NCBI GenBank assembly: GCA_003508835.1
Contig: PUFA01000072.1
Location: 1,116,001 to 1,180,000, forward strand
DNA from: Eonycteris spelaea
Lineage: Eukaryota > Chordata > Mammalia > Chiroptera > Pteropodidae
Length of the DNA: 64,000 bases
Reading direction: 5' to 3'
Below are positions 24,131 to 35,490 of the stretch, one piece after another. Numbering within the stretch: the first letter of the stretch is position 1; each line of letters begins with the position of its first letter. The position numbers and the translations under genes were made by a program. A model generated the notes under the pieces. That model ran no database searches. It was not told the origin of the DNA and saw nothing but the letters and a program-made list of their open reading frames with translations.

Positions 24131-24974
24131 TACTGCGAGAGTTGTTAAGAAGACATCGCAGGCATTTCTAATTTGCCGTGGATGGTGCCATCCTCTGCCT
24201 AATTGAAAGACAGAATAACATTTGTCAAATTGAAGAGTTTAGGGTAGATGGTCTTTAAGGTCTTTTTAAATTCTAAAATTTTGCAAAATCAGCTAGCAGC
24301 TTTGGAATTCTCATCCAGCAGTGGTTGGCTTGATTCAGCTCCACCCAGTAGGAGCTGCGCAGATGCTCTCTGGAGTGTGGCTCCCCCTGCTGCCCACTGG
24401 CTGTCATGACAACCCCACCTGAGAATCCTCGGAGCAGCTACAACCCACCTCCAGGCACCCTTCTTCTGCCACATTCATTCAACAAATACATCTTAAGATG
24501 GCTCACATTTCCTTTTAAAACACGTATTCAAGCCAAGAGATAACTATTTGTAATAATTACGTCAGTTTCTTAAGACCATGAGATTTCCAAATAATTCTAA
24601 GACCAGATGAAGAATAGTGCAGGGATACTGGTTTCGGCTCAATGTAAGAGATACTTCTCTGAAACCAGAGCGGTTTGGTGGAGTGAGTTGCCTTGCAGAG
24701 TAGTACTTCCCTTGATGCTAGTGCCACACGAGTGAATGCCATCTGTAAGGGATGCTGTAGGGTAAGATTTCTAAATCAGAAGGAATTCGGATGACTAATG
24801 AGGCCCTTCTAATTCCAAAATGCCATGATTTTAAAGTCAGACCATGAAAGAATGATCTAAGGGAGATGGATAGTTTCTGAGCTCAGAAATGGAGCTCTAG
24901 GCTTCTAATTATTCCAAATTTTAACCACTCCCCAAGGACTTAGGTTACTAAATGTAAAATATCCAAAGTGAATA

Positions 24975-24990
24975 CAGGTGGGTCCCATGT
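24975..24990. repeat. Left target-site duplication of the HAL1-like element
   Basis: caggtgggtcccatgt, identical to the copy at 26645-26660 and adjacent to the reversed poly(A) tail. Confidence 0.85.
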
Positions 24991-26644
24991 TTTCTTTCTT
25001 TTTTTTAAAAAAATTATTTTTTAATTTAGTTTCAAGTATACAGTACATTGGTTCGACATCTATATAGTTCATAAAACGATGCCTCCAATTGCTCCCTCCC
25101 TCCCTTGACTCTCCACCTAGCCAACATATTAATGCTACTGCATTCCCTATGCCGTGCTCCCCTTCCCTGTGACCATCCATCAGCTACTAATTTGCACTTC
25201 TTTAGCCCTTCACCTCATTCTCCCAGCCCCCCAAACCCCCTCCCCTCTGTCCACCAAATTGTCCACTATATTTGTGAGACTGAGTTATTAGTTTGTTCTT
25301 TTTATTCCTTAGATTCCACATGCAAGTGAAATATAGCATTTATCTTTCTCTGTCTGACTTAACCTTCTAGGTCCATTAAAGCAATATACTTTCCCATCCC
25401 TTTCTTTTCCTATGTAAGGGTCTTGTTTTCTTATCCTTTCAACCACTCTCTCTTTTGGTTGGAGCATTTAATTCTTTTCCATTTAAGGTACTTATTGATA
25501 GGAATGTAGTTGTTACCATTCTTTATTCCTGTTTTTGATACATGTTTTTTCTTTTTAAAGAAGTCCCTCCAACATTTCTGTAATACTGGCTTGGTGGTGA
25601 TAAATTCCTTTAGCTTATTTTTGTCTGGGAAGCTCTTTATCTGTCCTTCAACTCTAAATGATAGCTTTGCTGGATAAATTTTCTTGGTTGTATCCTGGGT
25701 CTTCATCCTGTCGAATATTTTTTGCCAAGCCCTTCTGTCCTGCATAGTTTCTTTTGAGAAATCAGCTGCCAGTCTTATGGGTTTCCCTTATAAGTAATTA
25801 TTTGTTTTTCTCTTGCTGCTTTTAATATTCTTTCTTTGTATTTAACTTTGGCATTTTAATTATGATGTGTCTTGGTGTGGGCCTCTTTGGATCCCTGATT
25901 TTTGGAATTCTCTGAGCTTCCTGGGGTTTTATGTCCATTTCCTTCACCAGGTTAGGGAAGTTTTCCATCATTATTTCTTCAAACAGCTGTTCAACATCTT
26001 GATTTTCTTCAGTTATGCCGATCAGATGGTATTTGGAGCCTTAATAGTGTCCCATATGCTCCTTAAATTATTTTATAGTCTTGGCATCTTTTTCTTGCCA
26101 TTCTGATTGAGGTCCTGATTGGCTTTCCTGTCCTCTAGATAGGGCATTTGATCCTCTTCTTTATTCACTTTGTTTATTCCATTTAATATACTTCTCATCT
26201 CAGATAATGTGTTCTTCATTTCAACTGGTTCTCTTTTATAATTTCCATTTCTATTTTTGTTTTTTTTTAATCTCTTTGTTGAAGTTCTCACTGACTTTAT
26301 GTATACTTCCCAAAAGTTCATTGAGCATCTTTATAACCAGTGTCTTAAACTCTGTATTTGTTGAATTACTTGACTCCATTATATTTAGATCTCTGTTTTG
26401 TTCTCTCATATAGTTTCTGCTTCTTTGTCTTCCCATTTTGGCTGCCTTTCCATATATCTGTTTCTATGTACTAAGCAACACTCCTAAGTCTCCGTCTTAT
26501 TAGTGTGGATTTGTGAAGTAGGTGTCTAGTGGCACAGTCCTGAGAGAGGTTCAGCTGCAGGCCAAACTTAGCCCAAGCCTCTACCCCGCCGGGGCCACCT
26601 GTTAAGATTCAGCAAGCAATCCACAGATACTGTGCTTATAGTTG
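24991..26644 (-). mobile_element. HAL1-like (ORF1-only) L1 insertion
   Basis: This is a minus-strand L1-derived element of about 1.65 kb. Reading from 26436 downward there is a decayed ORF1 protein: N-terminus MGRQRSRN, a coiled-coil stretch (EMKNTLSEMRSILNGIN), the RNA-binding part (FEEIMMENFPNL and KRPTPRHIIIKM) and the C-terminal part (YPAKLSFRVEG, FPDKNKLKEFITTKP). Several frameshifts and stops interrupt it. Only the ORF2 opening follows (VSKTGIKNGNN) before the sequence jumps to L1 3' end sequence and a reversed A-rich tail at 24991-25022. No reverse transcriptase is present. The element is bounded by identical 16-bp repeats, so it looks like a single retrotransposition event, not a later deletion. 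Confidence 0.75.
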
Positions 26645-26660
26645 CAGGTGGGTCCCATGT
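26645..26660. repeat. Right target-site duplication of the HAL1-like element
   Basis: This is the perfect 16-bp copy of 24975-24990, marking the 5' end of the minus-strand element. Confidence 0.85.
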
Positions 26661-26984
26661 GAAAGGAAATCCATTCTTGCAGATAAAAAAAGCTGAACTT
26701 TTCAGGAAAATTAATAAGTCGATCATTTGTATCGCAAAAGAATTATTGAGACTGTAAAATCATGTTTGGATAATAGAGTTATTTTAAGGATCTAAGTATT
26801 GATTCACAGGTCACTCGTTACTTAGCTAAGGTGCTTGGATGCCCTTTTAAGTTCTCTCGGAAATTTAAAAAGAAGAAACATTTGAGATGCCATTAGGCAA
26901 ACAGAATGTGATTTCATAATAAGTATTTAAACACTTCACCAGAAAACATGGAGCGTCCCAAAATTCAATGCGAAACAGCTGCAA

Positions 26985-27160
26985 TTTCTTGAGTGCTATA
27001 ATGTGCCAACCACTTCAGAAACATCATGTCATTTAATCCGTACATCAGCCTAGCAAGGCAATTCATTATTATCTCCAATTTATGGGCGAGGAAACCGGGT
27101 CTCAAGGATTAATCTGTTAATGAGCATAAATCCGAGTTCAAGTCTCTCTGGTTCTTTCCC
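26985..27160 (-). mobile_element. MIR SINE
   Basis: This is a reversed MIR pattern: tgctataatgtgccaaccac, then catgtcatttaatccgtaca, then ttatctccaatttatgggcgaggaaac. Confidence 0.6.
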
Positions 27161-28078
27161 TCCTGACGAGTTACCCTAACCCGCTGCTCTTAGAACAAAT
27201 GGCTCACTGACTGCTTAAAGACCAAATGTGTTTGGGTTCATTTCTCTCCCTTACAATGTGTTCAATATGAATTCATTGCCAGTGTTTAGAAGTTAGATTT
27301 CATGTTCTGGCCTGGGTGTCCTGTCTGCCTAGAACAAGAGGTCTGGCAAGCCCACCCTGCAGTCCCAAATGACAAGCCTGAGCCGGGGCCTGAGTTCCTT
27401 AGGTTGCTCTGGTCCCCACCCCTCCCTGTTGTACCCCTGACTGCCAGTTCCAGTTGATCCCTCCACACCCCCAGCCCTCCTTACGTATGGAATTATCTAC
27501 CTGGCACGTGTCGGCACTGAAGTTGCAACCCCCAGTTTACAATCTTTCCTCCACGTCCCTTGCCCTGTCTCAGATCCCAAACATTCTGGTTCTGTTTGTC
27601 CCAAAGCCATTTTTGCCTTGTTCCCACTTCCCAAGGGCAGAGGGGCATAATATGTGTCCCCCTTAATATTTTTGCACGAAAGTAATTCTATGATTTCGCT
27701 CATGATTTTCTCACATGTTGGGGCATTTTGCTTCAGTACGTCATAGTTGTCATGCTTTCATTTCTTCCCACTCTTGGGGGCTGGGTTTGGTGTCGTGGTG
27801 CTGGGGCAGGGGGCAGAAAATGCCTCCAAGTACTTTATGGGGGTCCTGATATGACGGCCCAGGAAGCTGGGGCCACAGACCAAGGAAGTGGACTTGGTGT
27901 GTAATGTGTCAGCTTCTTTCTACCCAGAAGAACCCATCAGTTATTGGTCAGCGTCCTGGTTCCCAACAAGCCCCACAGGACCCCTGCAGGTTGTCTTCCC
28001 AACCTGTTCCTTGCCTATACACACCTCTTCCCTTCATAACAGAATGGCACCAGCTCAGACGATACGATGCAATTTTAC

Positions 28079-28084
28079 TTTATT
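28079..28084 (-). terminator. GH1: GH1 poly(A) signal
   Basis: AATAAA on the minus strand (tttatt on plus) lies about 85-90 bases beyond the GH1 stop, the usual spacing for mammalian growth hormone genes. Confidence 0.85.
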
Positions 28085-28168
28085 GGAAAGGAAAGTGGGC
28101 ACCGGAGTCGCACTTTCCAGGGTCAGGGGAGGCACCAGGGAGGGGTGGCAGAGATGGATACTCAGCAG

Positions 28169-29801
28169 CTAGAAGGCACAGCTGCTTTCCACGAAGCGGC
28201 GACACTTCATGACCCGCAGGTACGTCTCAGCCTTGTGCAGGTCCTTCTTGAAGCAAGAGAGCAGCCCGTAGTTCTTGAGTAGTGCATCGTCACTACGCAG
28301 GTTTGTGTCAAACTTGTCGTAGGTTTGCTTGAGGATCTGCCCAGCCCGGGGACTGCCATCCTCCAGTTCCTGAAAAAGAGGACAGGCAGAGACTCAATCC
28401 TTGCAAGCTGCTCCCTGCTTTCCCCTCCACGGCCCTTCTCCCCTCTGCTGGGGCTTAGGGAAAGGCATGGAGGATTCCCAAGGGGAAACAAGGAGTGCAA
28501 TTTCTCCTGGGTCCAAGGCTGGACTGCTACAAAGAGGGGCCATACCTCCTCCAGCGCATGCAAACCTGTCACCCCTCGGCCAAGCCAGCCGGGGCGCCAG
28601 GCCCAGCGAGAGTGGGTGTGGCCCCTAGGGTTGGGGACCCACAATGCCATCCCCACCCGCATCAGGGCTTGGATGCCTTCCTCCAGGTCCTTCAGCTTTT
28701 CATAGACGCGGTCCGAGGTGCCAAACACCAGGCTGTTGGTGAAGACCCTGCTGAGGAATTGCACGGGCCCCAGCCAGGACTGGATGAGCAGCAGCGAGAA
28801 GCGGAGCAGCTCTGTGTCCTGCGGGGATGGGGTGGGCGGTGGGTGCCTGGCAGCCCCGCCAGCAGCCGCCTCTGCCCGCAGGCCCTCCTCTGCCACCCCA
28901 CTGCGCCCCTCTGCCAGCGTGGCTGAAGGCGGCCCAGGGCTGCCTGGGCTCCCGCTCAGAGAAGGGGCGACCTTCTTAGAAAAGGGGAAGCCTCTGCTTC
29001 TTGGCTGGGCCGCGGCGGCTGCTTACGGATCTCTGCTGGGCCTCGTCCTTGCCCGTGGGGCTGGGATGGTTTCCGAGAAGCAGAAGGCAGCCTGGGCGTT
29101 CTGGATCGAATATCTCTGTCCCTCCGGGATGTACGCTCGCTCCTGGGAGAAGGAACGCCCGCCCGGGCCGAAGCCGGTGCACAGTTCTCATCTCTGATTT
29201 ATCTGAAACCCCTTCGTTTCATGCTCACCTGACGGCATCCTCACGTGGATAACATAACCCTGAACTCATCGGTTTCCTCCCCTTACAACCTGGTGGTGGG
29301 GAGAATCACCCCCGCCTGCCACCGCCCACCAGCACCCATTCCTGGGGAGCTTACAAACTCCTTGTAGGTGTCAGCGGCCAGTTGGTGCAGGTGCTGGGCC
29401 CGGAGAACAGCGTTGGTGAACAGGCTGGATAGGGGCATGGTGGGGAAGGCGTCCACCGCCTGAGGCCAGGGCAGGCCGAGCAGGGTGAAAGCCAGGAGCA
29501 TGGAGGTCCGAGGGCCTGGAGAGAGACACAGAGGTTCGATCAAGGACAGGGGCCGACAGCGCAGGAGGCCTAGGTCTCCTGCCAACCTTCTCCTTGCCCC
29601 GGGACCTGTCCCTCTCTCCTCCCCTTGCCCCAGGGACTGAGAGCATTTAAACTTGGTCAGATGTCTGGCCTAAGTGTCTGTGCTCCCATTCAGAAGCCTC
29701 AAAGGCCAGGGTTAGTGCCCCCATGCGACCGCAGGGCCCCCATATCACCTCACAGTACATACCAAGCCCTAGGGGATTTTAGGAGCGATACCTGTAGCCA
29801 T
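28169..29801 (-). CDS. GH1: Growth hormone (somatotropin)
   Basis: GH1 is a secreted pituitary four-helix cytokine acting through the growth hormone receptor. Coding exons on the minus strand are 29801-29792, 29515-29355, 29142-29027, 28818-28657 and 28369-28169, the invariant five-exon GH structure. The 26-residue signal peptide ([16 protein letters not shown]...QAVDA) precedes mature [10 protein letters not shown]. Conserved elements include [40 protein letters not shown], the receptor-binding [14 protein letters not shown], and a C-terminus with the last cysteines in [15 protein letters not shown] and SSCAF. The expected product is 216 aa. Exon 3 is 116 nt where 117 is invariant. One base is missing from a short G run on the plus strand (29057-29060, C run in the coding strand, at ETIPAP/TGKDE), which shifts the frame. 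All splice sites, phases and other exons are intact, so I treat this as a sequence error. Only one GH copy is present, and no placental-lactogen-like paralogue lies in the window. Confidence 0.95.
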
Positions 29802-29885
29802 CGCCGCTGGGTGAGCTGTCCACAGGTCCCTGAGCGGTTTGGGGAGCTGGGTCCAAGGATCCTGGAATCGGTCCCTGGCGGGCCC

Positions 29886-29893
29886 TTTTTATA
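29886..29893 (-). promoter_or_regulatory. GH1: GH1 TATA box
   Basis: TATAAAAA on the minus strand lies 85 bases upstream of the GH1 start codon. It implies transcription starting near 29860 and a 5' leader of about 60 bases. Confidence 0.85.
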
Positions 29894-29935
29894 CCCTGGC
29901 GCCTCTCTCCCCTGCCCTGCCCCTACCTATCTCCT

Positions 29936-29953
29936 CCATATATTTATGCATGG
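29936..29953 (-). promoter_or_regulatory. GH1: Proximal Pit-1 (POU1F1) site of GH1
   Basis: The minus-strand sequence ccatgcataaatatatgg closely matches the proximal Pit-1 element of known GH promoters (ATGCATAAAT core), about 45 bases upstream of the TATA box. Confidence 0.8.
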
Positions 29954-29970
29954 TGCCACCGACGGGCCTC

Positions 29971-29990
29971 TGCTGATGGATAATTTAGAG
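29971..29990 (-). promoter_or_regulatory. GH1: Distal Pit-1 (POU1F1) site of GH1
   Basis: The minus-strand sequence ctctaaattatccatcagca matches the distal GH promoter Pit-1 element (TAAATTATCCAT core), spaced about 35 bases from the proximal site as in other mammals. Confidence 0.8.
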
Positions 29991-30849
29991 CCTCCTCCCA
30001 CTCATCCTGTTCCCGCTCCTGGGGTCACGTCCCCCAGGTTTGTCATCTTTGCTCTCCACTGTCACTAACCCTGTGAGGGCTGGACACGCAGGGTCTCAGC
30101 TAGAGAGACACCTCTTTTTTAAGGGGTGGTGGCAGAAGGGAGTATGGTTGCATAGTTGCAGGTGCATGGTTGCAGGATGTCACTGTGGAGTTGTCCGCCA
30201 GGCTGAGGAGGGCTCAACCTGGTCCCCAAATGGGGGGGGGCTGCTTTAGGATGGCTATGCCTTGAGAGCTGGGCTCACCCCTTCCTCATTCTAATATCCC
30301 TTCCTCCTCCCTGCACTGCTCCCCTCCGATCACAAGAGAGGATGTGTGTGTTGGAAAAGGGGGCCAAGACAGCGATAGATTCTGGGTTTTCTGGGCACAG
30401 GTCAGCCCCAGATTCCAGCTTCACCTCTATCACCATCCTCAGGCCATCCCACCCCCTGGTCCGGCCTCAGGCCGCTGGATGCATTACTAATATTGACCAC
30501 TAGAGGGTATCAACCCCACACACCGCCCTCCCCTTTCTCTGAGCATTGGAACCCACTCCCCATGCCCCACATGGGTGGGCAAAATTTGTGATATGGACCT
30601 GCACAGAAACGCAAACTAAGCAGACATGCAGGGAACACAGGTACCACAAGTGCTTCCTCTTGCAGCCTGTCACCGTCAGAGAATCTCAAAGGTGGGAGAT
30701 GTCTTGAGAGCTTGAATCTGTCCCCAGCTCAGGACCTCAGCGTGCAGCACCCTGAAATATGCTCTTTCCAGTCTTGGCAGTCCCCTCCCATTCTGTCGCC
30801 TCTTTTTAATATCCGTATAGAGCCTGTCAGGGTGTGAGGAGCATGGCTA

Positions 30850-30990
30850 TGTATTCTCATGTTTGAGTCTCATGACCGTCTTGCGAAGGAAGTATTGTTA
30901 TCACCCCATCTTACAGAGGAAGGGACCGAGGTTCAGAGAGCCAGACTTGCGTGAGTTACCCCGGCTAAGGCAGCAGATCTTCAGAGCCTC
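30850..30990 (-). mobile_element. MIR SINE fragment
   Basis: The reversed MIR tail is seen as ttgttatcaccccatcttacagaggaag, then gaccgaggttcagagag. Confidence 0.55.
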
Positions 30991-33714
30991 ATTCCATGTG
31001 GCATCGTCCCAAGCCCTTTCCCCAAAGCAGACTGGGTGGGGACCCCTCAGGGATTTTAACGTCACATCCCTCTGAACACGGAGGCGCCCCTCACGATGAG
31101 GGTCCCTTTGTGCCATTTTGTTCTCCCCTAAAAGGCAGACTGCTGCCCCTCATTTCCCAGGTGAGAATGGCCCAGAGACACGGGGTGCATGTCGGGGACG
31201 GCACGGCAGGTAAGGCGAGGGTTGGGTCGGCTGGGACCGCTGCCTTCCGCCTCCCAGTGCCCAGGGTCCTGGCTATTTCAGCATCTGGAGGTCATCAGCA
31301 CCAAACCACCCAGGGCTAAGAGCAGGAAAGAATACATTTCCCCGTTTAAACCTTCTACCCCTTGACTCTAAGAACATTTAGCACTTGACCCTGGGGGGGA
31401 ACAAAGACATGAAGAGCCAACCCTTCCAGAGGTGGTTGGTTTTCGTGTTGGCCACCAACATCCAAAAGTCACACCTCCATGGCCCACACCTGAAGTACTT
31501 GCGCGTTGCCATCCCCCCTTTTTAGACCTAATGGTAAAGCTCCCTTTTGTCCCATCGTTCCTGAATCATTGCCCAGCTGTGCCCTGATTCATCTCCGTTA
31601 AGGAGGACACAGGACGTGTGGCAGCTATGCTCCAGGCAGGACTGGGGGGTGGGGGGGGGGCAGGGAGGTGTGACACCAAAGATACAGGCCCTGAGGAAGG
31701 TGGACATCTTTTTCCTCGCATCCTTCCAGCTCCACCAAAGGAGGGAAGGCGGGTGGGCAGTGGAGGAAGGTCTCTGAGACCCACACAGCCTTCTGCCTCC
31801 TCCACCGCCCTCCTATGTCGTGGGGGAGGAGCACTGATGCGGAACCCCTTGCCATGGGCTTCTAGCTGAAGCTGGGGGAACTTGTGTGTAAACTGCGGGC
31901 CATGGGAGAAAAGCCCAGGCCTCCCCTAGGTACGAGGGTATAGAGCCCGAGTTGGGGACTGCTTTAGAGCCACTCAAGGTGGGCACAAGTGGTGTGGCTG
32001 AGGCTTCCCACCAGACAGGCTATCACCAAGAACAGATGGGACCGGCCAGGGTAGGGACTGTGTCCTTCCACCAAACCCACTTCTGTTGACCCCAGAACTA
32101 GGTTGACCTACGGGCTCCGGGGACCCCTGGGATATGCCTCTACAAAGGTTACCATGGCAGCAAAGAGGGAAGACCGGAAAGGTGCGGAGTGGGTGTTGGC
32201 AATCCCTTTCTGTAGTCTGGACCTTTTCAGGGCCTTAGTGATGGAGACCACATACATGACTCATTCCTGGTAGAAGGTAAACTTAGAATTAATTGGGATT
32301 TTCCCTCCAGTGCTGGGGAGTCACCCACCTTTTCTTGAGACACCACCTGGGTCAGACCCCTGGCTTCTCCAAGTTCAGAGACTGCCCAGCAATGGCCCCT
32401 GCATGGTGGCCAGTGGGGAGAAGCTGTGAGTACCATCTCTAAGGTCAGCCTTGAAAGACTTGGGATGAATCCCCCATTATCTTGGAACCCATGAATTTCA
32501 GTGTGTTGGGAAGCCCTTCATATGTTCAGATTTAACCATCTCTGGGGTTCTCTGCACCTGTTGCAGAAGCTCACAGATCTGCTCTCCATTCAAAGGGTCT
32601 CTCTCAGGCTTCGAGAGCCTCTCTGAGGTTCAAGTCTATGGGGTTTGGGGCCATCTCATTATTTAGAGTCACACTTGCCTTGATCTTAGGAACAACCTCA
32701 GAGGGACTGGTGGCAGCTCTTTCCACTCCCGCTTGGTCCCTCGAGGCCCACATGTCCCATTGCTCACTCTGCCTTGCCTTCCTTGAGGCCAGAGGCTGGG
32801 ACTGCCACTGGGACATACTTTACATCCTTTCTGCTTGCAGCATGGGTCTGAGCACCACACTGATCACTCAGGGCATTGAGTCAAGGACTTCAGAGAATAT
32901 TATGTGGGGATTCCCAAGGGAGGTGGGGAAGGAGATCAACATTTCTGAGCGCCTACCATGTACCAAGCGCCATACTGGGTAATAGTGGGTGAGGACCATT
33001 TCATAGAGGACATTCAGACTCAAAGAGATAAAGCAGTTTTGCCCGGAGTCTCCCAGCTCCTAACTGGTGGCTGCCCAAGGTCTGGAGTTGCCATGGCACC
33101 GGGCTCCTTAGAAGCTTCATCCAGGAAAGACAGTGGCCCTGCTGGGTGTGGACCGGGCACAGCGAGCAGGGCAGCTTCAAGTCCCTGCTCAGATATTCAA
33201 AGAAGATGGGAGTAATTGGATGCAAGGAGCATCCGCCCAAAACGAAGTCCACCAAGAAAAATGACAGAAAAACAACCTGATATAGCCCGACTTAATGAAC
33301 CAGCCACATCACCCTTCACATTCGTATTGCATGTTTCGGTGTATGTCGTGTTTCACTTCCTTTATCTCATCGGACCCTTGGGTTAGCCAGAGGGTTCAAG
33401 TATGGAGGATGGTCCTTGGGGAGGGGGGTGTTGTTTTAACTAGTTGAGAACCTCAGAACAATCTAGACGTGCCTACCAATCTCCACGACTGGGCATACTG
33501 AGTAATTTCCCTTGGAGATTATTCCCTAGGGAGACGGCCCATTGAAAAAGGAGTGATAAGAATCGAGATGTGCCCAGCAGCTGTGGGAAGTCTGGGGTGC
33601 TTTCCTGATGGGTGACCTCAGCTGGAAATAACTTCTGCCTCATTTTACCTCATTCTGTGGTTACTTGTGGACGTCTTGTCCTTCTTATGGGACTGTAAGC
33701 TCTCTGAGGCCAGA

Positions 33715-33975
33715 TGCACGCCTTTCATCCATTCATTCACTCATTCTCTTATTCATGCACGAACTGATTTAACACGTAGTTGTTACTATTCCATATGCCA
33801 GACACCGCACCAGGCAGATGGGCATACTACCCAGCTGAACGAAAGATGCGATCTTTTCTCTGCTGGAGCTTACAGTCTATGGGAAGGGAGACGACAGCAA
33901 GCAAATAAATGCATACTAGTACAATATACACAGACATTTCACATTGTGAAAGCTGCCATGAGGATATAGCTAAGA
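33715..33975 (+). mobile_element. L2 3' fragment
   Basis: ttcatccattcattcactcattc is followed by tatgccagacaccgcaccagg, then tctgctggagcttacagtctatggg and caagcaaataaatg, the standard L2 3' order. Confidence 0.65.
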
Positions 33976-35334
33976 TATAGAAGCAAGATCATAATACGGG
34001 GAGTGGGGGGCACTGGCAGCTGGCCTGGTCCTCAGGCCCAGCACCTCAACAAGCATCTGCCGAGAGGATTGAATGGTTGGAAGGACAGTGCCAAGGAAAG
34101 AACTCAAGTATCCACCTGGCCAGAAATGCCAAGGTAGACCCCACTATGTCTCGATGATCTCCTAGTAGAGTGAATTTAAAATAACAAGTACAAAAAAATA
34201 AAAAAAAAACAAATTAAAACAAGTACAGGATCTTGCAATACGTAACAAGACACACATAAAAACACTGACATGGAAAAAAAAGTAGACGAAGCAGTATGCA
34301 TATGCTGACCCCGAGTACGCACAGATGTTCTCTGTGGACTCATATCTTGCAGAAAGCGAGCCTGAAGCGGGAGCTCACCAGGTGTCCAGTCCTCCCACTC
34401 CTGCCACGTGAGAAAGTGGTCTCGGGTCCCAGAGAAAGATGTCTTTTGTTTTTCAAATTTGAAAATTGCGCTAGGATCCACCTAAATGTGTTTTAACAAA
34501 CTACTCTGCATTCAGAATCGAATGCTTGTTTTGTTCTATGTGGAGTCACCGGAGTTGCCAAGAAAAGACTTTTGAGTTAGAGAGGGCAGCTGAGGAGCTC
34601 CAAGTGACAGGTATGTTTTTGTTTTTGTTTGCAACTGAGTCAACAGCAGGTGCAGCGCGGAGAGCAGAGACAAACTCAGGAATTTCACTGGTGGCCTAAA
34701 TCTAGCTGCCGAGGTTGTCTAAACAGAGCAGAGCGTGCGCGGACGGAATCCAGGAATCCCCAACCCTGTGTGTCCAGGTGGCCTTTGAGGCCCTTCACAG
34801 GAGGTCCGGCCAGGCTGGACACCTGCTAAGGGACGAATGCTCCCTGCCGGTGACACCCAAAAGGGGCAGCTTTTTGCGTTTTGTTTTGTTTTTCTTTCAC
34901 CTCCAATCTGCTGGAAAAACACCCAAACCCTTGGGTCAGAGCGTAGCAGCACCTGCAGTGAGAAGGCCGGAAGTCAAGCTAGAATAGAGGAGGAAGCAGC
35001 CTGTGCTTGCACCCGAGGGACCATGCTGGATTCCCCCAGCGGGCACTGGGGCATGTGCCCACCAAGGCACCTCAGGGCTGTATTCGGGGGAGGGGGAGGG
35101 CCAAGCAGAGACCAGAGACCCAGAGCTGGACTTCTGGAGGGTGTCAGTGGCACAACATCCGGCCTATTAGGAAGGAGTGGGGCCTTCGGGGCTTTGGCAC
35201 TTGTGAACAACGGGAAACCTTGGCAATGATGGTCCCCCTTCCAGGGGATGCTGGGGCTTGGGCAAGATCATGTAAAGGGATGTGGAGACACTCGGTAAAA
35301 CTTTATTGGCATCAAGAGGTATTCAATATATAAA

Positions 35335-35490
35335 TATTTTGGAGGCCCAGTAAACGATTTTGGTTCATGTTCTGTACCTTGATAATGGTGGTGGTTATAC
35401 AAACCTATACAACATGCTAGAATTCATCACACTGTATACCAAAGCAAACAATGTCAATTTTTCTGTATGATAATTACAAAAAAATAAGAA
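35335..35490 (+). mobile_element. Old L1 3' end
   Basis: accttgataatggtggtggttatacaaac, then cacactgtatacc and an A-rich end at 35477-35487, match the L1M 3' UTR on the plus strand. Confidence 0.55.

Larger units (their letters stand above)
18964..28060. other. TCAM1 3' flank and intergenic DNA to GH1
   Basis: No gene is recognised. A weak candidate poly(A) signal for TCAM1 (AATAAA, 20008-20013) implies a 3' UTR of about 1 kb. Repeats here are an L2 fragment (20.33-20.47 kb), an ERV-type LTR (22.18-22.77 kb), an L1 3' end (23.58-23.90 kb), a hAT fragment (24.02-24.13 kb), a HAL1-like L1 (24.99-26.64 kb) and a MIR (27.0-27.16 kb). The remaining open frames are unconvincing. Confidence 0.55.

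Noticed and set aside
25867..26106. Plus-strand open frame of 79 codons in the L1
   Set aside because: It is the antisense of the L1 ORF1 RNA-binding region, which reads clearly on the minus strand.
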